Of a stretch of DNA of 64,000 nucleotides, positions 36,141-47,084 are shown one piece after another. Both the position numbers and the translations under genes were made by a program. The stretch comes from CADEEN01 sp963706685 (GTDB taxonomy: Bacteria; Pseudomonadota; Gammaproteobacteria; Burkholderiales; Burkholderiaceae_C), in contig CAVPMY010000005.1 in NCBI GenBank assembly GCA_963706685.1, positions 434,001-498,000 of the forward strand, written 5' to 3'. Positions within the stretch are counted from its first letter, which is position 1. Every line of letters begins with the position of its first letter. The notes beneath the pieces were generated by a model that was not told the DNA's origin, did no database searches, and saw only the letters and a list, made by a program, of their open reading frames with translations.

Positions 36141-36931
36141 ATGCCGTGACCCTCGTCGGCGCCGGCCCCGGCGACCCCGAACTGCTGACGCTCAAGGCCG
36201 TGCGCGCGCTGCGCCGCGCCACGGTCGTGCTGGTCGATGACCTGGTCAATGAGGGCGTGCTGCGCTATGTGCGCGCATCGGCGCGCATCGTGAATGTCGG
36301 CAAGCGCGGCGGTTGCGCTTCAACCCCACAAGCCTTCATCGAAAAGCTGATGATCGCCGAAGCCCGGCGCGGCGAGCGTGTCGTGCGCCTCAAGGGCGGC
36401 GACCCTTTCGTCTTCGGCCGCGGCGGCGAAGAGTGCGCCGCGCTGCGCGCTGCCGGCATCGACGTCGAGGTCATCAACGGCCTGACCGCAGGCATCGCCG
36501 CGCCCGCCGCCATCGGCATCCCGGTCACCGACCGCCGATTCACGCAGGGTGTGGCCCTGGTCACCGGCCACGGCAGCGGACACGAGCCGGATTGGGCTGC
36601 ACTGGCCCGCAGCGGACTGACGCTGGTGATCTACATGGGCGTATCGCGCGTGGAGCGGCTCGTCGATGCGCTCGTGCGCGGCGGCCTGTGCGCCGACACG
36701 CCGGCCGCCGCGGTCAGCGCCGCGCACACGCCGCAGCAGCGCCACGCGTTGTGCACGCTGGCCACGCTGGCCCCGACCCTCGCACACCGGCAACTCGCCA
36801 GCCCCGCGATCCTGATCGTCGGCGACGTGGTGCAGGCTGCGCCGCTGTGGGAGCAGGCACGTCTTGACCCACCGCTTCGACAAGCCGACCGCGGCTCGTG
36901 GCACGGCAAGGTTGCCGCGCCGTCCTCATGA
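36137..36931 (+). CDS. cobA: Uroporphyrinogen-III C-methyltransferase (siroheme branch)
   Basis: 264 aa SAM-dependent methyltransferase making precorrin-2. Family motifs: VTLVGAGPGDPELLTLKAVR, VVLVDDLVNEGVL, VVRLKGGDPFVFGRGGEE, INGLTAGIAAPAAIGIPVT and LVIYMGVSR. It lacks the dehydrogenase/ferrochelatase half of CysG. Position at the end of nirBD-nasA fits siroheme supply to NirB. The start overlaps the preceding stop (ATGA). Confidence 0.94.
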   Translation: MNAVTLVGAGPGDPELLTLKAVRALRRATVVLVDDLVNEGVLRYVRASARIVNVGKRGGCASTPQAFIEKLMIAEARRGERVVRLKGGDPFVFGRGGEECAALRAAGIDVEVINGLTAGIAAPAAIGIPVTDRRFTQGVALVTGHGSGHEPDWAALARSGLTLVIYMGVSRVERLVDALVRGGLCADTPAAAVSAAHTPQQRHALCTLATLAPTLAHRQLASPAILIVGDVVQAAPLWEQARLDPPLRQADRGSWHGKVAAPSS

Positions 36932-37447
36932 TCCAACCCGAGCTGCTGAAAACGGGGTCACCCATGCGAACACTGTTGCCCCGGAAGGTGCCTTGACGCG
37001 ACGAGCAGAAAGGCGTTTACTAACAACGGCAAGTGATCGAACCGTCGAAAAATGGAGGGCTGACCTATCGAGAAATCTCACCCTAGCACTCTCCCCACAA
37101 CCGGCATCCGGATGCCGGCCGACATCACCACCATGTGATGTGAGGATGCCGCCGAAAGTGGCATCGCGGAATGCCTTGCAACACAACGCAGGGCATTGCT
37201 GCTTCTGGGAAGGGTCAGCCGCTTCAAGACACTCGCCCTCATGCGCTCGATCCGATCTCCAACGGCAACTCGCGTGGCTCCACCCCGACGAGGCGAAGAC
37301 GAGCAAGGCGACACCGGCGTCACTCAACGGCGAAGCGTGGCTTGCCGAGTCGAAGACGCGGCGCGGCACGATTCCGTCACAGCACCAAGTGGTGCAACGG
37401 ATTGCGTGACACACCCCCCGGCAACCTGTTGATTTGCGAGGGGATTT
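36932..37447. other. Gene-free stretch next to tRNA-Lys pair (516 bp)
   Basis: No frame here looks coding, and the composition is less G+C-rich than the flanks. It contains an 18-bp perfect palindrome, CCGGCATCCGGATGCCGG (about 37106-37123), and a nearby CATCAC-N6-GTGATG inverted repeat. Placement next to two tRNA genes would suit remains of an integrated element, but I see no integrase or att repeat. Confidence 0.45.
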
Positions 37448-37523
37448 TGGTGGGCCCTGAAGGATTCGAACCTTCGACCAACGGATTAAGAGTCCGCTGC
37501 TCTACCAACTGAGCTAAGGACCC
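37448..37523 (-). tRNA. tRNA-Lys (CTT anticodon)
   Basis: Cloverleaf on the minus strand: acceptor GGGTCCT/AGGGCCC, D-arm with AGCTCAGTTGGTAGAGC, anticodon loop CTCTTAA (CTT) on stem GCGGA/TCCGT, T-arm GGTTCGAATCC, encoded CCA. 76 nt. Confidence 0.96.
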
Positions 37524-37540
37524 GCTCGATGCGAGTCGAG

Positions 37541-37616
37541 TGGTGGGTTGTGCAGGATTCGAACCTGCGACCAACGGATTAAAAGTCCGCTGCTCTACCG
37601 ACTGAGCTAACAACCC
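37541..37616 (-). tRNA. tRNA-Lys (TTT anticodon)
   Basis: Minus strand: acceptor GGGTTGT/ACAACCC, anticodon loop CTTTTAA (TTT), T-arm GGTTCGAATCC, encoded CCA. 17 bp separate it from the CTT-Lys gene, so they are probably one transcript. Confidence 0.96.
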
Positions 37617-37663
37617 GTCCGCAGAGCGCCGCATTATAGAGGCAAGTTTTCGGGCGTGCCCTT

Positions 37664-38445
37664 TCAGCGGGGCGCGGCAGCAGTTGCTGGATCACGTCGC
37701 CCGCCGCGGCCAGGCCGAACGTCGCCGTGACGGTGACGCTCGATCCGTAGCCGTGGCAGTTGAGGTTGTTCTCGCCGTTGCCCTCGCCTTCGGGCGCCGC
37801 GCGGCGCGCGCACCGCTCTCGCGCGAGAACACGCAGCGCACGCCGATGGCGCCCTTGCGCGCTGCGCCGTCGCTGCTGGCGCAGGCGCTGGCGCAGCGAC
37901 GCCAGCAGTGGGTCGTGCGTGCTCGCGGCGAGGTCGTCGACCTCGACCTGCCTGCGCCAGTTGCTTGCCGCCGGCGGCGCCGACGCAGACGAAGGCCACG
38001 CGCTCGCGCTGCAGCGCCCAGGCCGCCAGCGCCTGCTTGGCGCGCACCTGGTCGCAGGCATCGATCACGCGCATCGACCGGCTGCGGCAGCAGCGCCGGC
38101 CAGTTGTCGGCGCTCGGCGAAGTCCTCGACGCCGCTGCACAGCGCAGCCCGGGTGGATGTCGGCAATGCGCTCGGCCAGCGCCTGCACCTTGGCCTGGCC
38201 GAGCGTGGCGCCGAGCGCCTGCACCTGGCGGTTGATGTTCGATTCGGCCACGTGGTCGAGGTCGATCAGCGTCAGCTCGGCCACGCCGCAGCGCGCCAGC
38301 GCCTCCGACGGCCCACGAGCCGACGCCGCCCAGACCGACGACGGCCACGCGCGCTGCGCGCATGCGGCGCATAGCCCGCGTCGCCGTACAGGCGCCGCAG
38401 GCCGCCGAAGCGGCGCTCGAGGTCGGCGGTCAGATCTGCGCTCAC
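37664..38445 (-). pseudogene. tcdA: tRNA threonylcarbamoyladenosine dehydratase, frame broken
   Basis: E1-like ATP-dependent enzyme that cyclises t6A in tRNA. Blocks in different frames: ERRFGGLRRLYGDAGY, ARVAVVGLGGVGSWA (nucleotide-binding Gly loop), CGVAELTLIDLDHVAESNIN and QVQALGATLGQAKVQALAER, RVIDACDQVRAKQALAAWAL, then VEVDDLAASTHDPLLASLR and SSVTVTATFGLAAAGDVIQQ. Several single-base shifts separate them. The GTG start at 38445 overlaps the preceding gene's stop. Confidence 0.8.
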
Positions 38446-39569
38446 GCTGCGCTCGATGCGCCAGACCTGGTAGCGCAGCGCGAGCACCGCGCCGGCGATG
38501 ATGCCGGCCAGCGCAATGAAGCTGCCCAGCGCCAGCGTCGACACGCCCGACAGGCCCTGGCCGATGGTGCAGCCCATCGCCGTGACGCCGCCCACGCCCA
38601 TCAGCGCGGCACCGACCAGGTGGTTGGCGGTGTCTTCGGCGCTGGCAAAGCCCTCCCAGCGGAAAGCTGCGCGTGGCCAGCGCCACAGCCGCCGAGCCGA
38701 CGATCACGCCGACGGTGCTGACGATGCCCAGCGTCAGCAGCTTGCTCTTGTCGCTGAAGAAGATCAGCCAGTCCATCGTGTAGGCGATCGGCGCGACGAA
38801 CGACAGCGACTCCATGCGCTGCGAGTTGGTGGCCGACGAAGGCCTCCTGCAGCGTCTTCGGGTCCTCCGTCACGTAGCCCAGGCGGCCCGACACCCACCA
38901 CATGCCGACGATCACGGCGCCGATGCCCAGCCCGCCGAGCAGCACGTCGCCGCTGCGGCCTTCGGCGGCGCACCAGCGCCCAGGCCACGAGCGCCGCCGC
39001 CGAGCAAGCGCGCCCAGCGCCAGCGCGGCCTGCGCCTTGGCCGACGCCGAATGCGCGCGGCGGCCAGCGACGGCAGGTCCTGGCCCGGCTGGCGAGCTCG
39101 AGCGCCACCCGGTCCACGGTGGCCACGCGGGCCACGCCGGTGATGCCCTTGCAGGGTGGCGAACGCCGCCAGGCCGAGCACGCAGAACACGACCACCGAC
39201 TTCAGGTTGCCGCCGCCGATGCGCACCAGCGTCTTGCTGCCGCAGCCCGAGGCCAGCACCATGCCGAAGCCGAACATCAGGCCGCCGACCAGCGTTGGAC
39301 AGCCAGATCAGCCGCGGCCCGGCATAGAGGCTCTTGCCGGCCTCGACCCAGCCCAGCGCCGACCATGCGCGTTGAAGCCGAGCATGGCCACGCCGATGGC
39401 CAGCAGCCCACATGCGCATGCGCGACCAGTCGCCGATGTTGACGATGTCGGCCACGGCGCCCATGGTGCAGAAGTGCGTGCGCTGCGCGATGGCGCCGAA
39501 GGCAACGGCCAGCGCAAACGCGGCCCACAGCACCTGCGAGGTGATGGCCCCCATGTCGATCTCTTGCAT
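38442..39569 (-). pseudogene. YeeE/YedE family sulfur-compound permease, frame broken
   Basis: Multi-helix membrane protein. Blocks: TSQVLWAAFALAVAFGAIAQ, RTHFCTMGAVADIVNIGDW, LLAIGVAMLGFNAHG, GLMFGFGMVLASGCGSKTLV, VVFCVLGLAAFATLQG, IGAVIVGMWWVSGRLGYVTE, IAYTMDWLIFFSDKSKLLTL and TAMGCTIGQGLSGVSTLALG. The conserved cysteines of thiosulfate-uptake (TsuA/YeeE-like) proteins are in FCTMG, SGCGS and GCTIG. About ten shifts occur in 1.1 kb. Family certain, substrate inferred. Confidence 0.8.
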
Positions 39570-39638
39570 GGGTGAAATTGTAGGAGCGCGGCATTGCGCG
39601 CTCGGCCCGAGACCGCGAACGACGCGTGGGCGTTGGCG

Positions 39639-40423
39639 CTACTTCAACGCCGCCAGCCGTTCCTTGCCGGCTTGCGCGGCTTCGGACTTGCGGGTATTTC
39701 TTGATCAGGTCGTCCAGCGTGGCGCGCGCGCCCTTGGTGTCCTTCATCTCGCCTGGCAGTTGGCAATGGCCAGCAGCGCCTCGGGCACGCGCGGGTGGTC
39801 GGGCGCGCTACCGATGAAGGCGCGGAACATCGCGATCGACTTCCTGTAGCTCGCGCTTGCCGTACAGCGCGTTGCCGAGCCAGAAACGCACCGAGTCGGC
39901 GTAGCCGCTGGCGGGAAGCGCCGCAGGAAGTTGCTGCAACGCCGACGCCGCGCCCGCGAAATCGCCGCGCGCGGATCAGCGCATAGGCCTCGTCGAACAG
40001 GCGCTTTTCCTCGGGTCGGCGAGGAACTCCTTGCCGTCGACGCTGACCTTCTGCGGCTCGAGCTTGCGCATGCGCTCGTCGACGCCCTGGCGCAATGTCC
40101 TTCTGCTTGCGCTGCAGTTCGGCGACGTCGCGCGTGCAGCTGTTCGTTGGCTGCCGCGCTGCTTGGCCAGTTCGGCGCGCACCGCTCGATCTGGCTGTTC
40201 AGTTCGAGCAGGCTGCGCTCGCATCTGCTGCAACTGCTCGCTCAATTCCCTGTTGGCCGTTCTGTGCTGCCAGAGTCGGCCGTTCTTGGCCTGGCTCGTC
40301 GGTGGCGCGCAGCTCGAGGATCGCCTTGCGCGCCTCGTTGTCGGGAAACAGCTGGGCCTGGCGCCGAACCGCTGGCCAGCCAGCAGCGGCTGCCACCACG
40401 ATCGGCAGGATGCGCAGCAGCAC
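39639..40423 (-). pseudogene. ybgF: Tol-Pal system coordinator YbgF/CpoB, frame broken
   Basis: Third gene of the tolB-pal-ybgF half-operon. Readable blocks: LLRILPIVVAAAAG (signal), NRELSEQLQQMRAQ (coiled coil), PRGEF-like tetratricopeptide pieces (FDEAYALI, YADSVRFWLGNALYGKREL) and ARATLDDLIKKYPQ near the C-terminus, ending RLAALK. The periplasmic protein links Tol-Pal to peptidoglycan synthesis. Start GTG 40423 is inferred from the signal sequence and the pal stop. Confidence 0.75.
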
Positions 40424-40427
40424 TTGG

Positions 40428-40967
40428 TCAACTGTCCTTGATCTCGGCACGGCGGTTCTTCGCCCAGGCCGCCTCGTCGCTGCCTTGCATGGCCGGGCGC
40501 TCCTTGCCGAAGCTCACCGCTTCGAGCTGGTCGCTCGTGACACGCCCAGCAGCGTCAGCGCGCGAGCACCGCTTCGGCACGCTTCTGGCCCGAGCGCCAG
40601 GTTGTACTCGCGGCCGCCGCGCTCGTCGGTATGGCCTTCGATCATCACGCGCTTGCGCGCGTTGGCACGGCCAGCGACTTGGCATGCAGTCTCGATGACG
40701 CTGCGGTACTCGTCCTTGACGGTGAAGCTGTCGAAGTCGAAATAGACGAGCGCGCGGTGCCGCTGGCGGCTGGCACGTCCTGCCGACATCGACGGTGGCC
40801 ACCGTGCGACTGCGCCCGCGCCGGCGCCGGCGCCGCCGCCGCTGCCCGCCCCGCGCCCGCGCAGGCGTGCGGCGTGCGCGGTCTCGACCGGCACGCCGGT
40901 CGTTGTCTTTCAGCGGCACCTTGGAGGCGCAGCCCGCCATCGGCCAAGACATGGCGGCGACGCGCAT
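40428..40967 (-). pseudogene. pal: Peptidoglycan-associated lipoprotein Pal, frame broken
   Basis: Lipobox region MRVAAMSWPMAGCASKVPLK, then across shifts the OmpA-like domain: VYFDFDSFTVKDEYRSVIE, ANARKRVMIEGHTDERGGRE, YNLALG, RALTLLGV, DQLEAVSFGKERPAMQGSDE, AWAKNRRAEIKDS. Outer-membrane lipoprotein binding peptidoglycan. Shifts lie near 40540, 40560, 40598, 40672 and 40690. Confidence 0.85.
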
Positions 40968-41021
40968 GCGGACAGGGCGAAGGTCTGGTCGTTTGCAGGA
41001 TGATCTCCTTGAGCTCGGCTA

Positions 41022-42341
41022 TCAGCGGTTGAACGGGCCCCACACCGGCTCGCGCACGTCGGCGCCGGTGGACAGCAGCCGCGCCTTGATGCGGCCGTCG
41101 AGTGTGGTGGTCATCAGCACGTCGCGCCCCTGCGCGCTCGAGGCGTAGATGATGCAGCTTGCCATTGGGCGCGAAGCTGGGGCTTTCGTCGTCGTTGGTG
41201 TCGGTCAGGGCCGTGGAGCGTTCCGCTGGCCAGGTCCAGCACATGCAGCCGAAAGCCGCCGCCGCCCTGCGCGAGATGTAGGCCAGCGTGCTTGCCGTCG
41301 GGGCTGATCGCCGGGCTGATGTTGTAGCGCCGTTGAAGGTGACGCGCTCGGGTTGCCGCCGGCGGCAGGCATGCGATAGATCTGCGGGCCGCCGCCGCGG
41401 TCGCTGACGAAGTAGATGCTGCGTGCCGTCGGGCGCGAACGCCGGCTTCGGTATCGATCGGCGCTGCTTTGCGTCAGGCGCCTCGGCGCGCCGCCGTCGC
41501 GGCCATCAGGTAGAGCTGCGAGCCGCCGTCGCGCGACAGCGTCAGCGCCAGCGTGGCGGCCATCGGGCGACCAGGCCGGCGCGCTGTTGCTGCCGCGAAA
41601 GTTGGCCACCGTGCGGCGCTGGCCGCTGGACACGTCCTGCATCCAGACCACCGCCTTCTGCGATTCGAAGGAGACATAGGCCAGCTCGCGGCCGTCGGGC
41701 GACCAGGCCGGCGAGATGATCGGCTCGGGGCTGGTCAGCGCCACCTGCCCGCCTTCGCCGTCGGCGTCGGTGATGCGCAGCGTGATAGCGGTTCGCCGCC
41801 CGCGTGACATAGGCGATGCGCGTCGAGAACACGCCCTTGTCGCCGGTCAGCGTTCGTAGATCGCAGTCGGCGACGCGGTGCGCGGCCAGGCGCAGGTCGG
41901 CCGGCGGCGACGGCCATGCTCTGGCCGCCGAGGTCCTGGCCCTTGACCACGTCCCACAGCTTGAAGCGCACGTCCAAGCGGCCGTCGGCCAGGCGGCGTC
42001 GACCGAGCCCGCCGACCAGCGCATCGGCGCCGCGGCCGCGCCACTCGGCCATGCGCCGGGCTGCGAGGTTTCGTCGATCACGTGCAGCGCGGCGATCGAG
42101 CGTTGCGGAACTGCCGCTGCGCTCGAGGTCGGCGCGCACGATGTGCTGCCGACACCGAGCGATCGGCGACGGCCTTGTCTTCGTCGCGGAAGCTGGCAAT
42201 CGCCACCGGCAACTGCGTCGCGCCGACACCGCGTGATCTCGACACGAAACTGCGCCGCCGCCGGCCAGGCGCCGAGGCTCGCGGCGATGCCGAAGCACAG
42301 CTGGCGTCCAGTGGCTGCGCGGGTGAAGTCGTCGGTTTCAT
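41022..42341 (-). pseudogene. tolB: Tol-Pal system protein TolB, frame broken
   Basis: Periplasmic propeller protein. Blocks: AAQFRVEI / GVGATQLPVAIASFRDEDKA (N-terminal domain), VFSTRIAYVTR, ITDADGEGGQVALTSPEPII, SPAWSPDGRELAYVSFESQK, VVWMQDVSSGQRRTVANFRG, NSAPAWSPDG and the C-terminal EPVWGPFN. The repeated SPAWSPDG strands are the TolB propeller blades. Numerous shifts. It should be in one operon with pal and ybgF downstream; tolA is separated from it by msbA on the other strand. Confidence 0.85.
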
Positions 42342-42504
42342 GCTCGAGGGGTGCGATCGGTGCGTCGATCAGAGGCAGTCGATGCGTCGCAGGCATTGTA
42401 GGCACGGCTGCGGATCGCAAGCCGTTCGCAACGGCCGCCGCGATAATGCAGCCGGCCGTGTCCCAGGCACCGAACGCCGTGCGGCGCGGCCGCCGCCACT
42501 GCCC

Positions 42505-44285
42505 ATGCCCAAGCCACCCCTGCTGCAACGCCTCGCGCGCATCGCGCCCTACTTCCGCACGGCGCGTGCGGGCTTCGTCGCCGCATTCATCGCTGCCATC
42601 GTCGCCGCGGCCACCGAGCCGCTGGTGCCCGCAGCTGCTGAAGCGCCTGCTCGACGACGGCTTCGGCCCGGCGCGCAGCTTCCCGCTGTGGCATGGTGCC
42701 GGTGGCCATCATCGGCCTGTTCGCGCTGCGCGGCCTGGCAGCCTTCGTGGCCCAGTACTCGCTGGCCTGGTCGGCCAACCGCGGCGTGTTGACGCTGCGC
42801 GAGGCGATGTTCGATCGCCTGCTCAACGCCGCTCCCGTCCTGCTCACGCCAAGCACAACACCAGCATCGCTGACCAACATCGTGGTCTATGAAGTGCAGA
42901 GCGGTGCGCAGCAACTCGTGCAGACCGCTGCTGACCATCGTGCGCGACAGCCTGACCATCGACCTTTCTCGTTGCCTCCTGCTCTGGCTGAACTGGCAGC
43001 TGACGCTGTTCGTCGTGCTGCTCGCCCCCGCGGTGGCGCTGGTGATGCGCGTCGTCTCGCGGCGCCTGGACAAGCTCACGCGCGCCCACCAGGTGGCCAC
43101 CGACGAGCTGGCCTATGTGGTCGAGGAAAACGTGCTGGCCTGGCGCATCGTGCGCCTGCACGGCGCCCGGACCACGCAGAGCGCGCGCTTCGCCAAGAAC
43201 AGCCGCTGGCTGCGCCGGCTGATGATCAAGTCGGCCACCGCGGCAGCGACCAGCTCGCCGCTGACGCAGCTGATCGCGGCGGTGGCGCTGTCGGCGGTGG
43301 TGGTGGCTGGCGCTGTGGCAGAGCGGCCAGGGCGGCGGCCCGCCGCTGATGACGGTCGGCGAGTTCACGGCCTTCGTCACCGCGATGCTGATGCTGGTGG
43401 CGCCGCTGAAGCACCTGTCGGACAGCATGGCGCCGCTGACGCGCGGCATGGCGCGCGTTGGAGCGCGGCGTCGACCTGATCGAGCGCGCGCCCGAGGAGC
43501 GCGGCGGCACGCACGAACCCGAGGGCGGCCGCGCCAGCGGCGCCATCGAGCTGCGCGGCGTGACGCTGAGCTACCGCGAAGAGCCCGACGCGCCGCCGGC
43601 GCTCGCCGATGTCTCGCTGTCGATCGCGGCCGGCGAAACCGTGGCCCTGGTCGGCCCGTCCGGTGCGGGCAAGAGCTCGCTGGTCAACCTGCTGCCGCGC
43701 TTCTTCGAGCCCACGCGCGGCAGCGTGCTGCTCGACGGCGTGCCGCTGCCCGATTGGCACATCGATGCGCTGCGCCGCCAGTTCGCGCTGGTCAGCCAGG
43801 ACGTGGTGCTGTTCAACGACACGGTCGCCGCCAACGTCGCCCTGGGCCACGAGTCGAACGACAAGATCGACACCGACCGCGTGCGCGCCGCGCTGCACAG
43901 CGCCAACCTGCTCGACTTCGTGCTGACGCTGCCGCAGGGCCTCGACACCCCGATCGGCCACAACGGCAACCAGCTCTCCGGCGGCCAGCGCCAGCGCCTG
44001 GCGATCGCGCGCGCCATCTACAAGGACGCGCCGGTGCTGATCCTCGACGAAGCCACCTCGGCGCTCGACAGCGAAAGCGAACGCGCCGTGCAGGACGCGC
44101 TGGAACGGCTGATGCAAGGGCCGCACGACCGCTCGTCATCGCGCACCGCTTGTCGACCATCGAACACGCCGACCGCGTGGTGGCGATGGACCAGGGCCGC
44201 ATCGTCGAGCACGGCACGCCATGCACAACTGCTGGCGGCCGGTGGTCTTTACGCCCGGCTGCACGCCATGCAATTCAGGAGTTGA
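42505..44285 (+). pseudogene. msbA: Lipid A export ABC transporter MsbA, frame broken
   Basis: Permease-ATPase fusion of about 593 aa. N-terminal membrane part in pieces: RIAPYFRTARAGFVAAFIAA, IIGLFALRGLAAFVAQYSLA, NWQLTLFVVLLAPAVALVMR, ATDELAYVVEENVLAWRIVR, LMTVGEFTAFVTAMLMLVAP. The ATPase part is clean from about 43460 to 44130: VALVGPSGAGKSSLVNLLPR (Walker A), SGGQRQRLAIARAIYKDAPV (signature), ILDEATSALDSESERAVQDA (Walker B). Flips lipid A-core across the inner membrane. Normally essential, so the shifts are probably sequence errors. Confidence 0.88.
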
Positions 44286-44365
44286 GATGGCCCACCCCCG
44301 AAGCGGCTTCGCCGCACTCCCTTGGCAAGGTACAGGCCCACGCAATGCACTTTGGAGACAACCCC

Positions 44366-44957
44366 ATGAACATGCCCATCTCCCGCTGGCCCGTGCCCGA
44401 GATCGAAGGACCTGCCCGAGGACCTGCGCCAGCGCATCCTCGATGTGCAGGCCAAGGCCGGCTTCGTGCCCAACGTGTTTCTCGCCTTCGCGCACCGGCC
44501 CGACGAAGCGCGGGCCTTCTTCGCCTGGCACGATGCGCTGCTTCTCAAGGACAGCGGCACGCTGACCAAGGCCGAGCGCGAGATGGTCATCGTCGCCACC
44601 TCGGCAGCCAACGACTGCCTGTACTGCGTGGTCGCCCATGGTGCGATGCTGCGCGTCTACGCCAAGCAGCCGCTGCTGGCCGACCAGGTGGCGACCAATT
44701 ACCTCAAGGCCGACATCAGCGATCGCCAGCGGGCGATGCTGGCCTTTGCGCTGAAGGTGTGCAAGGACAGCGGCAAACTCACCGAGGACGACTTCGCCGC
44801 GCTGCGCCCGCATGGCTTCAGCGACGAAGACATCTGGGACATCGGCGCCATCACGGCCCTGTTCGGCCTGTCCAACCGCATGGCCAACCTGCTGTCGCTG
44901 CGGCCGAACGACGAGTTCTATCTGATGGGGCGCGTGCCCAAGCCTAAGACGGCGTGA
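44366..44957 (+). CDS. Peroxidase-related / AhpD-like carboxymuconolactone decarboxylase family protein, one frameshift
   Basis: About 196 aa when one extra base near 44408 is removed (VPEIE then DLPEDLRQRILDVQAKAGFV). The core holds the AhpD cysteine pair motif in SAANDCLYCVVAHGAMLRVY (C-x2-C with a following His), suited to alkylhydroperoxidase activity. Length and C-terminus (LSNRMANLLSLRPNDEFYLM) match the peroxidase-related subfamily. It is downstream of msbA and convergent with tolA, overlapping by 14 bp. Confidence 0.85.
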
Positions 44958-45864
44958 AGCCGATCTCGATGGACGACGGCACGCGACCGTTGTCGTCCTT
45001 GGGCAGCTCGCTCGTTCGGTCGATCGCGCGCAGCACGGCGTCGTCCCAGGTTGCGTTGCCGCTCGACTTGACCAGCCGCCGCGACGTGATCGTGCCGTCG
45101 GGTGCGGCGCGCACCTCGACGACCGCGCGCAGCGTCGGCGGCACGCTGTCGGTCAGCACGATGTTGGGCCGCACGCGCGCCACGATCTTGCCGGCGTAGT
45201 TGGCCGACGGCCCGGCCTCGCGCATCGCGGTGCCGGTCGATTGCGGCGCGCCGGTGGCGCCGGCCAAGCCCTGCATCCGCTTCAAGTTCTCGTCGCGCAG
45301 CTTGGCATCGCGCTCGGCTTCGGCCTTGGCGGCTTTTTCAGCCTTCTCGCGTTCGAGCTTCTCGGCTTTTTCGCGCGCAAGCTTTTCGGCCTTCTCGCGC
45401 TCCATTTTTTCAGCTTCCAGCTTCTCGGCCTTTGCACGCTCGAGCTTCTCTCGCTCGAGCTTGGCCAAGCGCTCGCGTTCGAGCTTCTCGGCCTTCTCGC
45501 GTTCTTCGAGCTCACGTTTCTGCTTCTCGGCCTCCTTCGCCTTTTCGATCGCGATGTCGGCATCGCGCGTCTCGGGCTTGGGGGTTGGGGGCGGCGGCGG
45601 CAGTACCTTCGGTTCCGGCTTCGGTCGCGGCATCGGCGTCGGCGTCGGCGGCGGTGGTGGCGTCACGGCGGCCGGCGCGGCGGCCACCGGCACGGCGGCC
45701 CACAACTCGGCGCTGTTGCCCACGGGCTCGCTCGACCGCCAGTTGACGCCGAAGGCCAGCGCGATCAGCAGGCCGACATGGATCAGCAGCGCCAACATGG
45801 CGCCGCGCCCCATGCCCTCCGGGCGCTGCGGCCGGCGATGCTCGAAACTCGACGCTTCCACCAC
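44944..45864 (-). CDS. tolA: Cell envelope integrity protein TolA
   Basis: About 306 aa. One N-terminal helix (MLALLIHVGLLIALAFG) anchors it in the inner membrane; a Pro-rich stretch leads to a long charged coiled coil (about 100-215, repeats of EKLERE/AEKLEAEK) and a C-terminal TonB-like domain (VARVRPNIVLTDSVPPTLRA ... GTITSRRLVKSSGNATWDDA). GTG at 45864 is chosen: the frame reaches an ATG at 45912, but that part comes from an intergenic palindromic repeat. Links TolQR to Pal. Confidence 0.92.
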   Translation of the reverse strand: MVEASSFEHRRPQRPEGMGRGAMLALLIHVGLLIALAFGVNWRSSEPVGNSAELWAAVPVAAAPAAVTPPPPPTPTPMPRPKPEPKVLPPPPPTPKPETRDADIAIEKAKEAEKQKRELEEREKAEKLERERLAKLEREKLERAKAEKLEAEKMEREKAEKLAREKAEKLEREKAEKAAKAEAERDAKLRDENLKRMQGLAGATGAPQSTGTAMREAGPSANYAGKIVARVRPNIVLTDSVPPTLRAVVEVRAAPDGTITSRRLVKSSGNATWDDAVLRAIDRTSELPKDDNGRVPSSIEIGFTPS

Positions 45865-45892
45865 GGCTATGCGACCCCCTTCGCCCTGCGGG

Positions 45893-45960
45893 CTGTCCCC
45901 CGGGGGCCACATGTGGCCCGCCTCGCGGTCCTGGGGAGCGAGCGCTTTCGGAGCGGCCGT
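45893..45960. repeat. Dispersed palindromic intergenic repeat (tolR-tolA gap)
   Basis: Contains CCCCCGGGGG and the perfect palindrome GGGCCACATGTGGCCC, then GCCTCGCGGTCCTGGGGAGC. Similar building blocks (CCCCCGGGGG, GGCCCGC, TGGGAGCG) occur at 51416-51471 in the ribH-nusB gap, so this looks like a REP-like family. Confidence 0.5.
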
Positions 45961-45970
45961 GCAGCGCTCA

Positions 45971-46399
<429 letters not shown>

Positions 46400-46400
46400 G

Positions 46401-47084
46401 TCATGTCACTCCGGCATTTCGTTGCAGGATGTTGGAAAACTCCTCGATGAATGTCTCCAGCTGGATGGCGATGCGGTCGATGTCGCGCGCAAAACGGTTG
46501 TAGGCGATCACCGCCGGGATGGCCGCGAACAAGCCGATCGCCGTGGCCACCAGGGCTTCGGCAATGCCCGGCGCCACCGTGGCCAGCGTCACCTGCTGCA
46601 GGTTCGACAGGCCGACGAAGGCATGCATGATGCCCCACACCGTGCCGAACAGGCCGACGTAGGGGCTTACCGAGGCCACCGAGCCGAGGTAGCTCAAATG
46701 GCTTTCGATGACGTCGAGTTCGCGCTGAAAGCTGGCGCGCATGGCGCGGCGAGCGCCGTCGAGCTGTACCGCGGCGTCGAGCTTCTTCTCGCGCAGCTTG
46801 AAGAACTCGCGCATGCCCGAGGCGAAGATGCGCTCCATCGGCGCGGTCCTCTGGCTCGCCGGCTTGTTGGTGGCCGCCTGGTAGAGCTCGCCGAGATGGC
46901 GTCCGGCCCAGAACTCGCGCTCGAACTCGTCGTTGCCCGAACGCACCTGCTTCAGGCCGATGAGCTTGCCGAAGATCAGCGTCCAGCTGATCAGCGAGAC
47001 GACGAGCAGCCCGGCGATCACCAGCTGGACGACGAAGCTGGCATGCACCACCAGCGAGATGATCGACATGTCTTGTTGGTTCAT
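46401..47084 (-). CDS. tolQ: Tol-Pal proton channel subunit TolQ
   Basis: 227 aa ExbB/TolQ/MotA-type protein with three helices. The start MNQQDMSIISLVVHASFVVQ overlaps the ybgC stop (ATGA). Conserved SVSPYVGLFGTVWGIMHAFV and PGIAEALVATAIGLFAAIPA are the pore motifs. Forms the TolQR motor driving TolA. Confidence 0.96.
   Translation of the reverse strand: MNQQDMSIISLVVHASFVVQLVIAGLLVVSLISWTLIFGKLIGLKQVRSGNDEFEREFWAGRHLGELYQAATNKPASQRTAPMERIFASGMREFFKLREKKLDAAVQLDGARRAMRASFQRELDVIESHLSYLGSVASVSPYVGLFGTVWGIMHAFVGLSNLQQVTLATVAPGIAEALVATAIGLFAAIPAVIAYNRFARDIDRIAIQLETFIEEFSNILQRNAGVT

Noticed and set aside
37377..37634. Minus-strand frame repeating SVEQRT-NPLV-GSNP
   Set aside because: It is a translation of the two tRNA-Lys genes, a well-known artefact.
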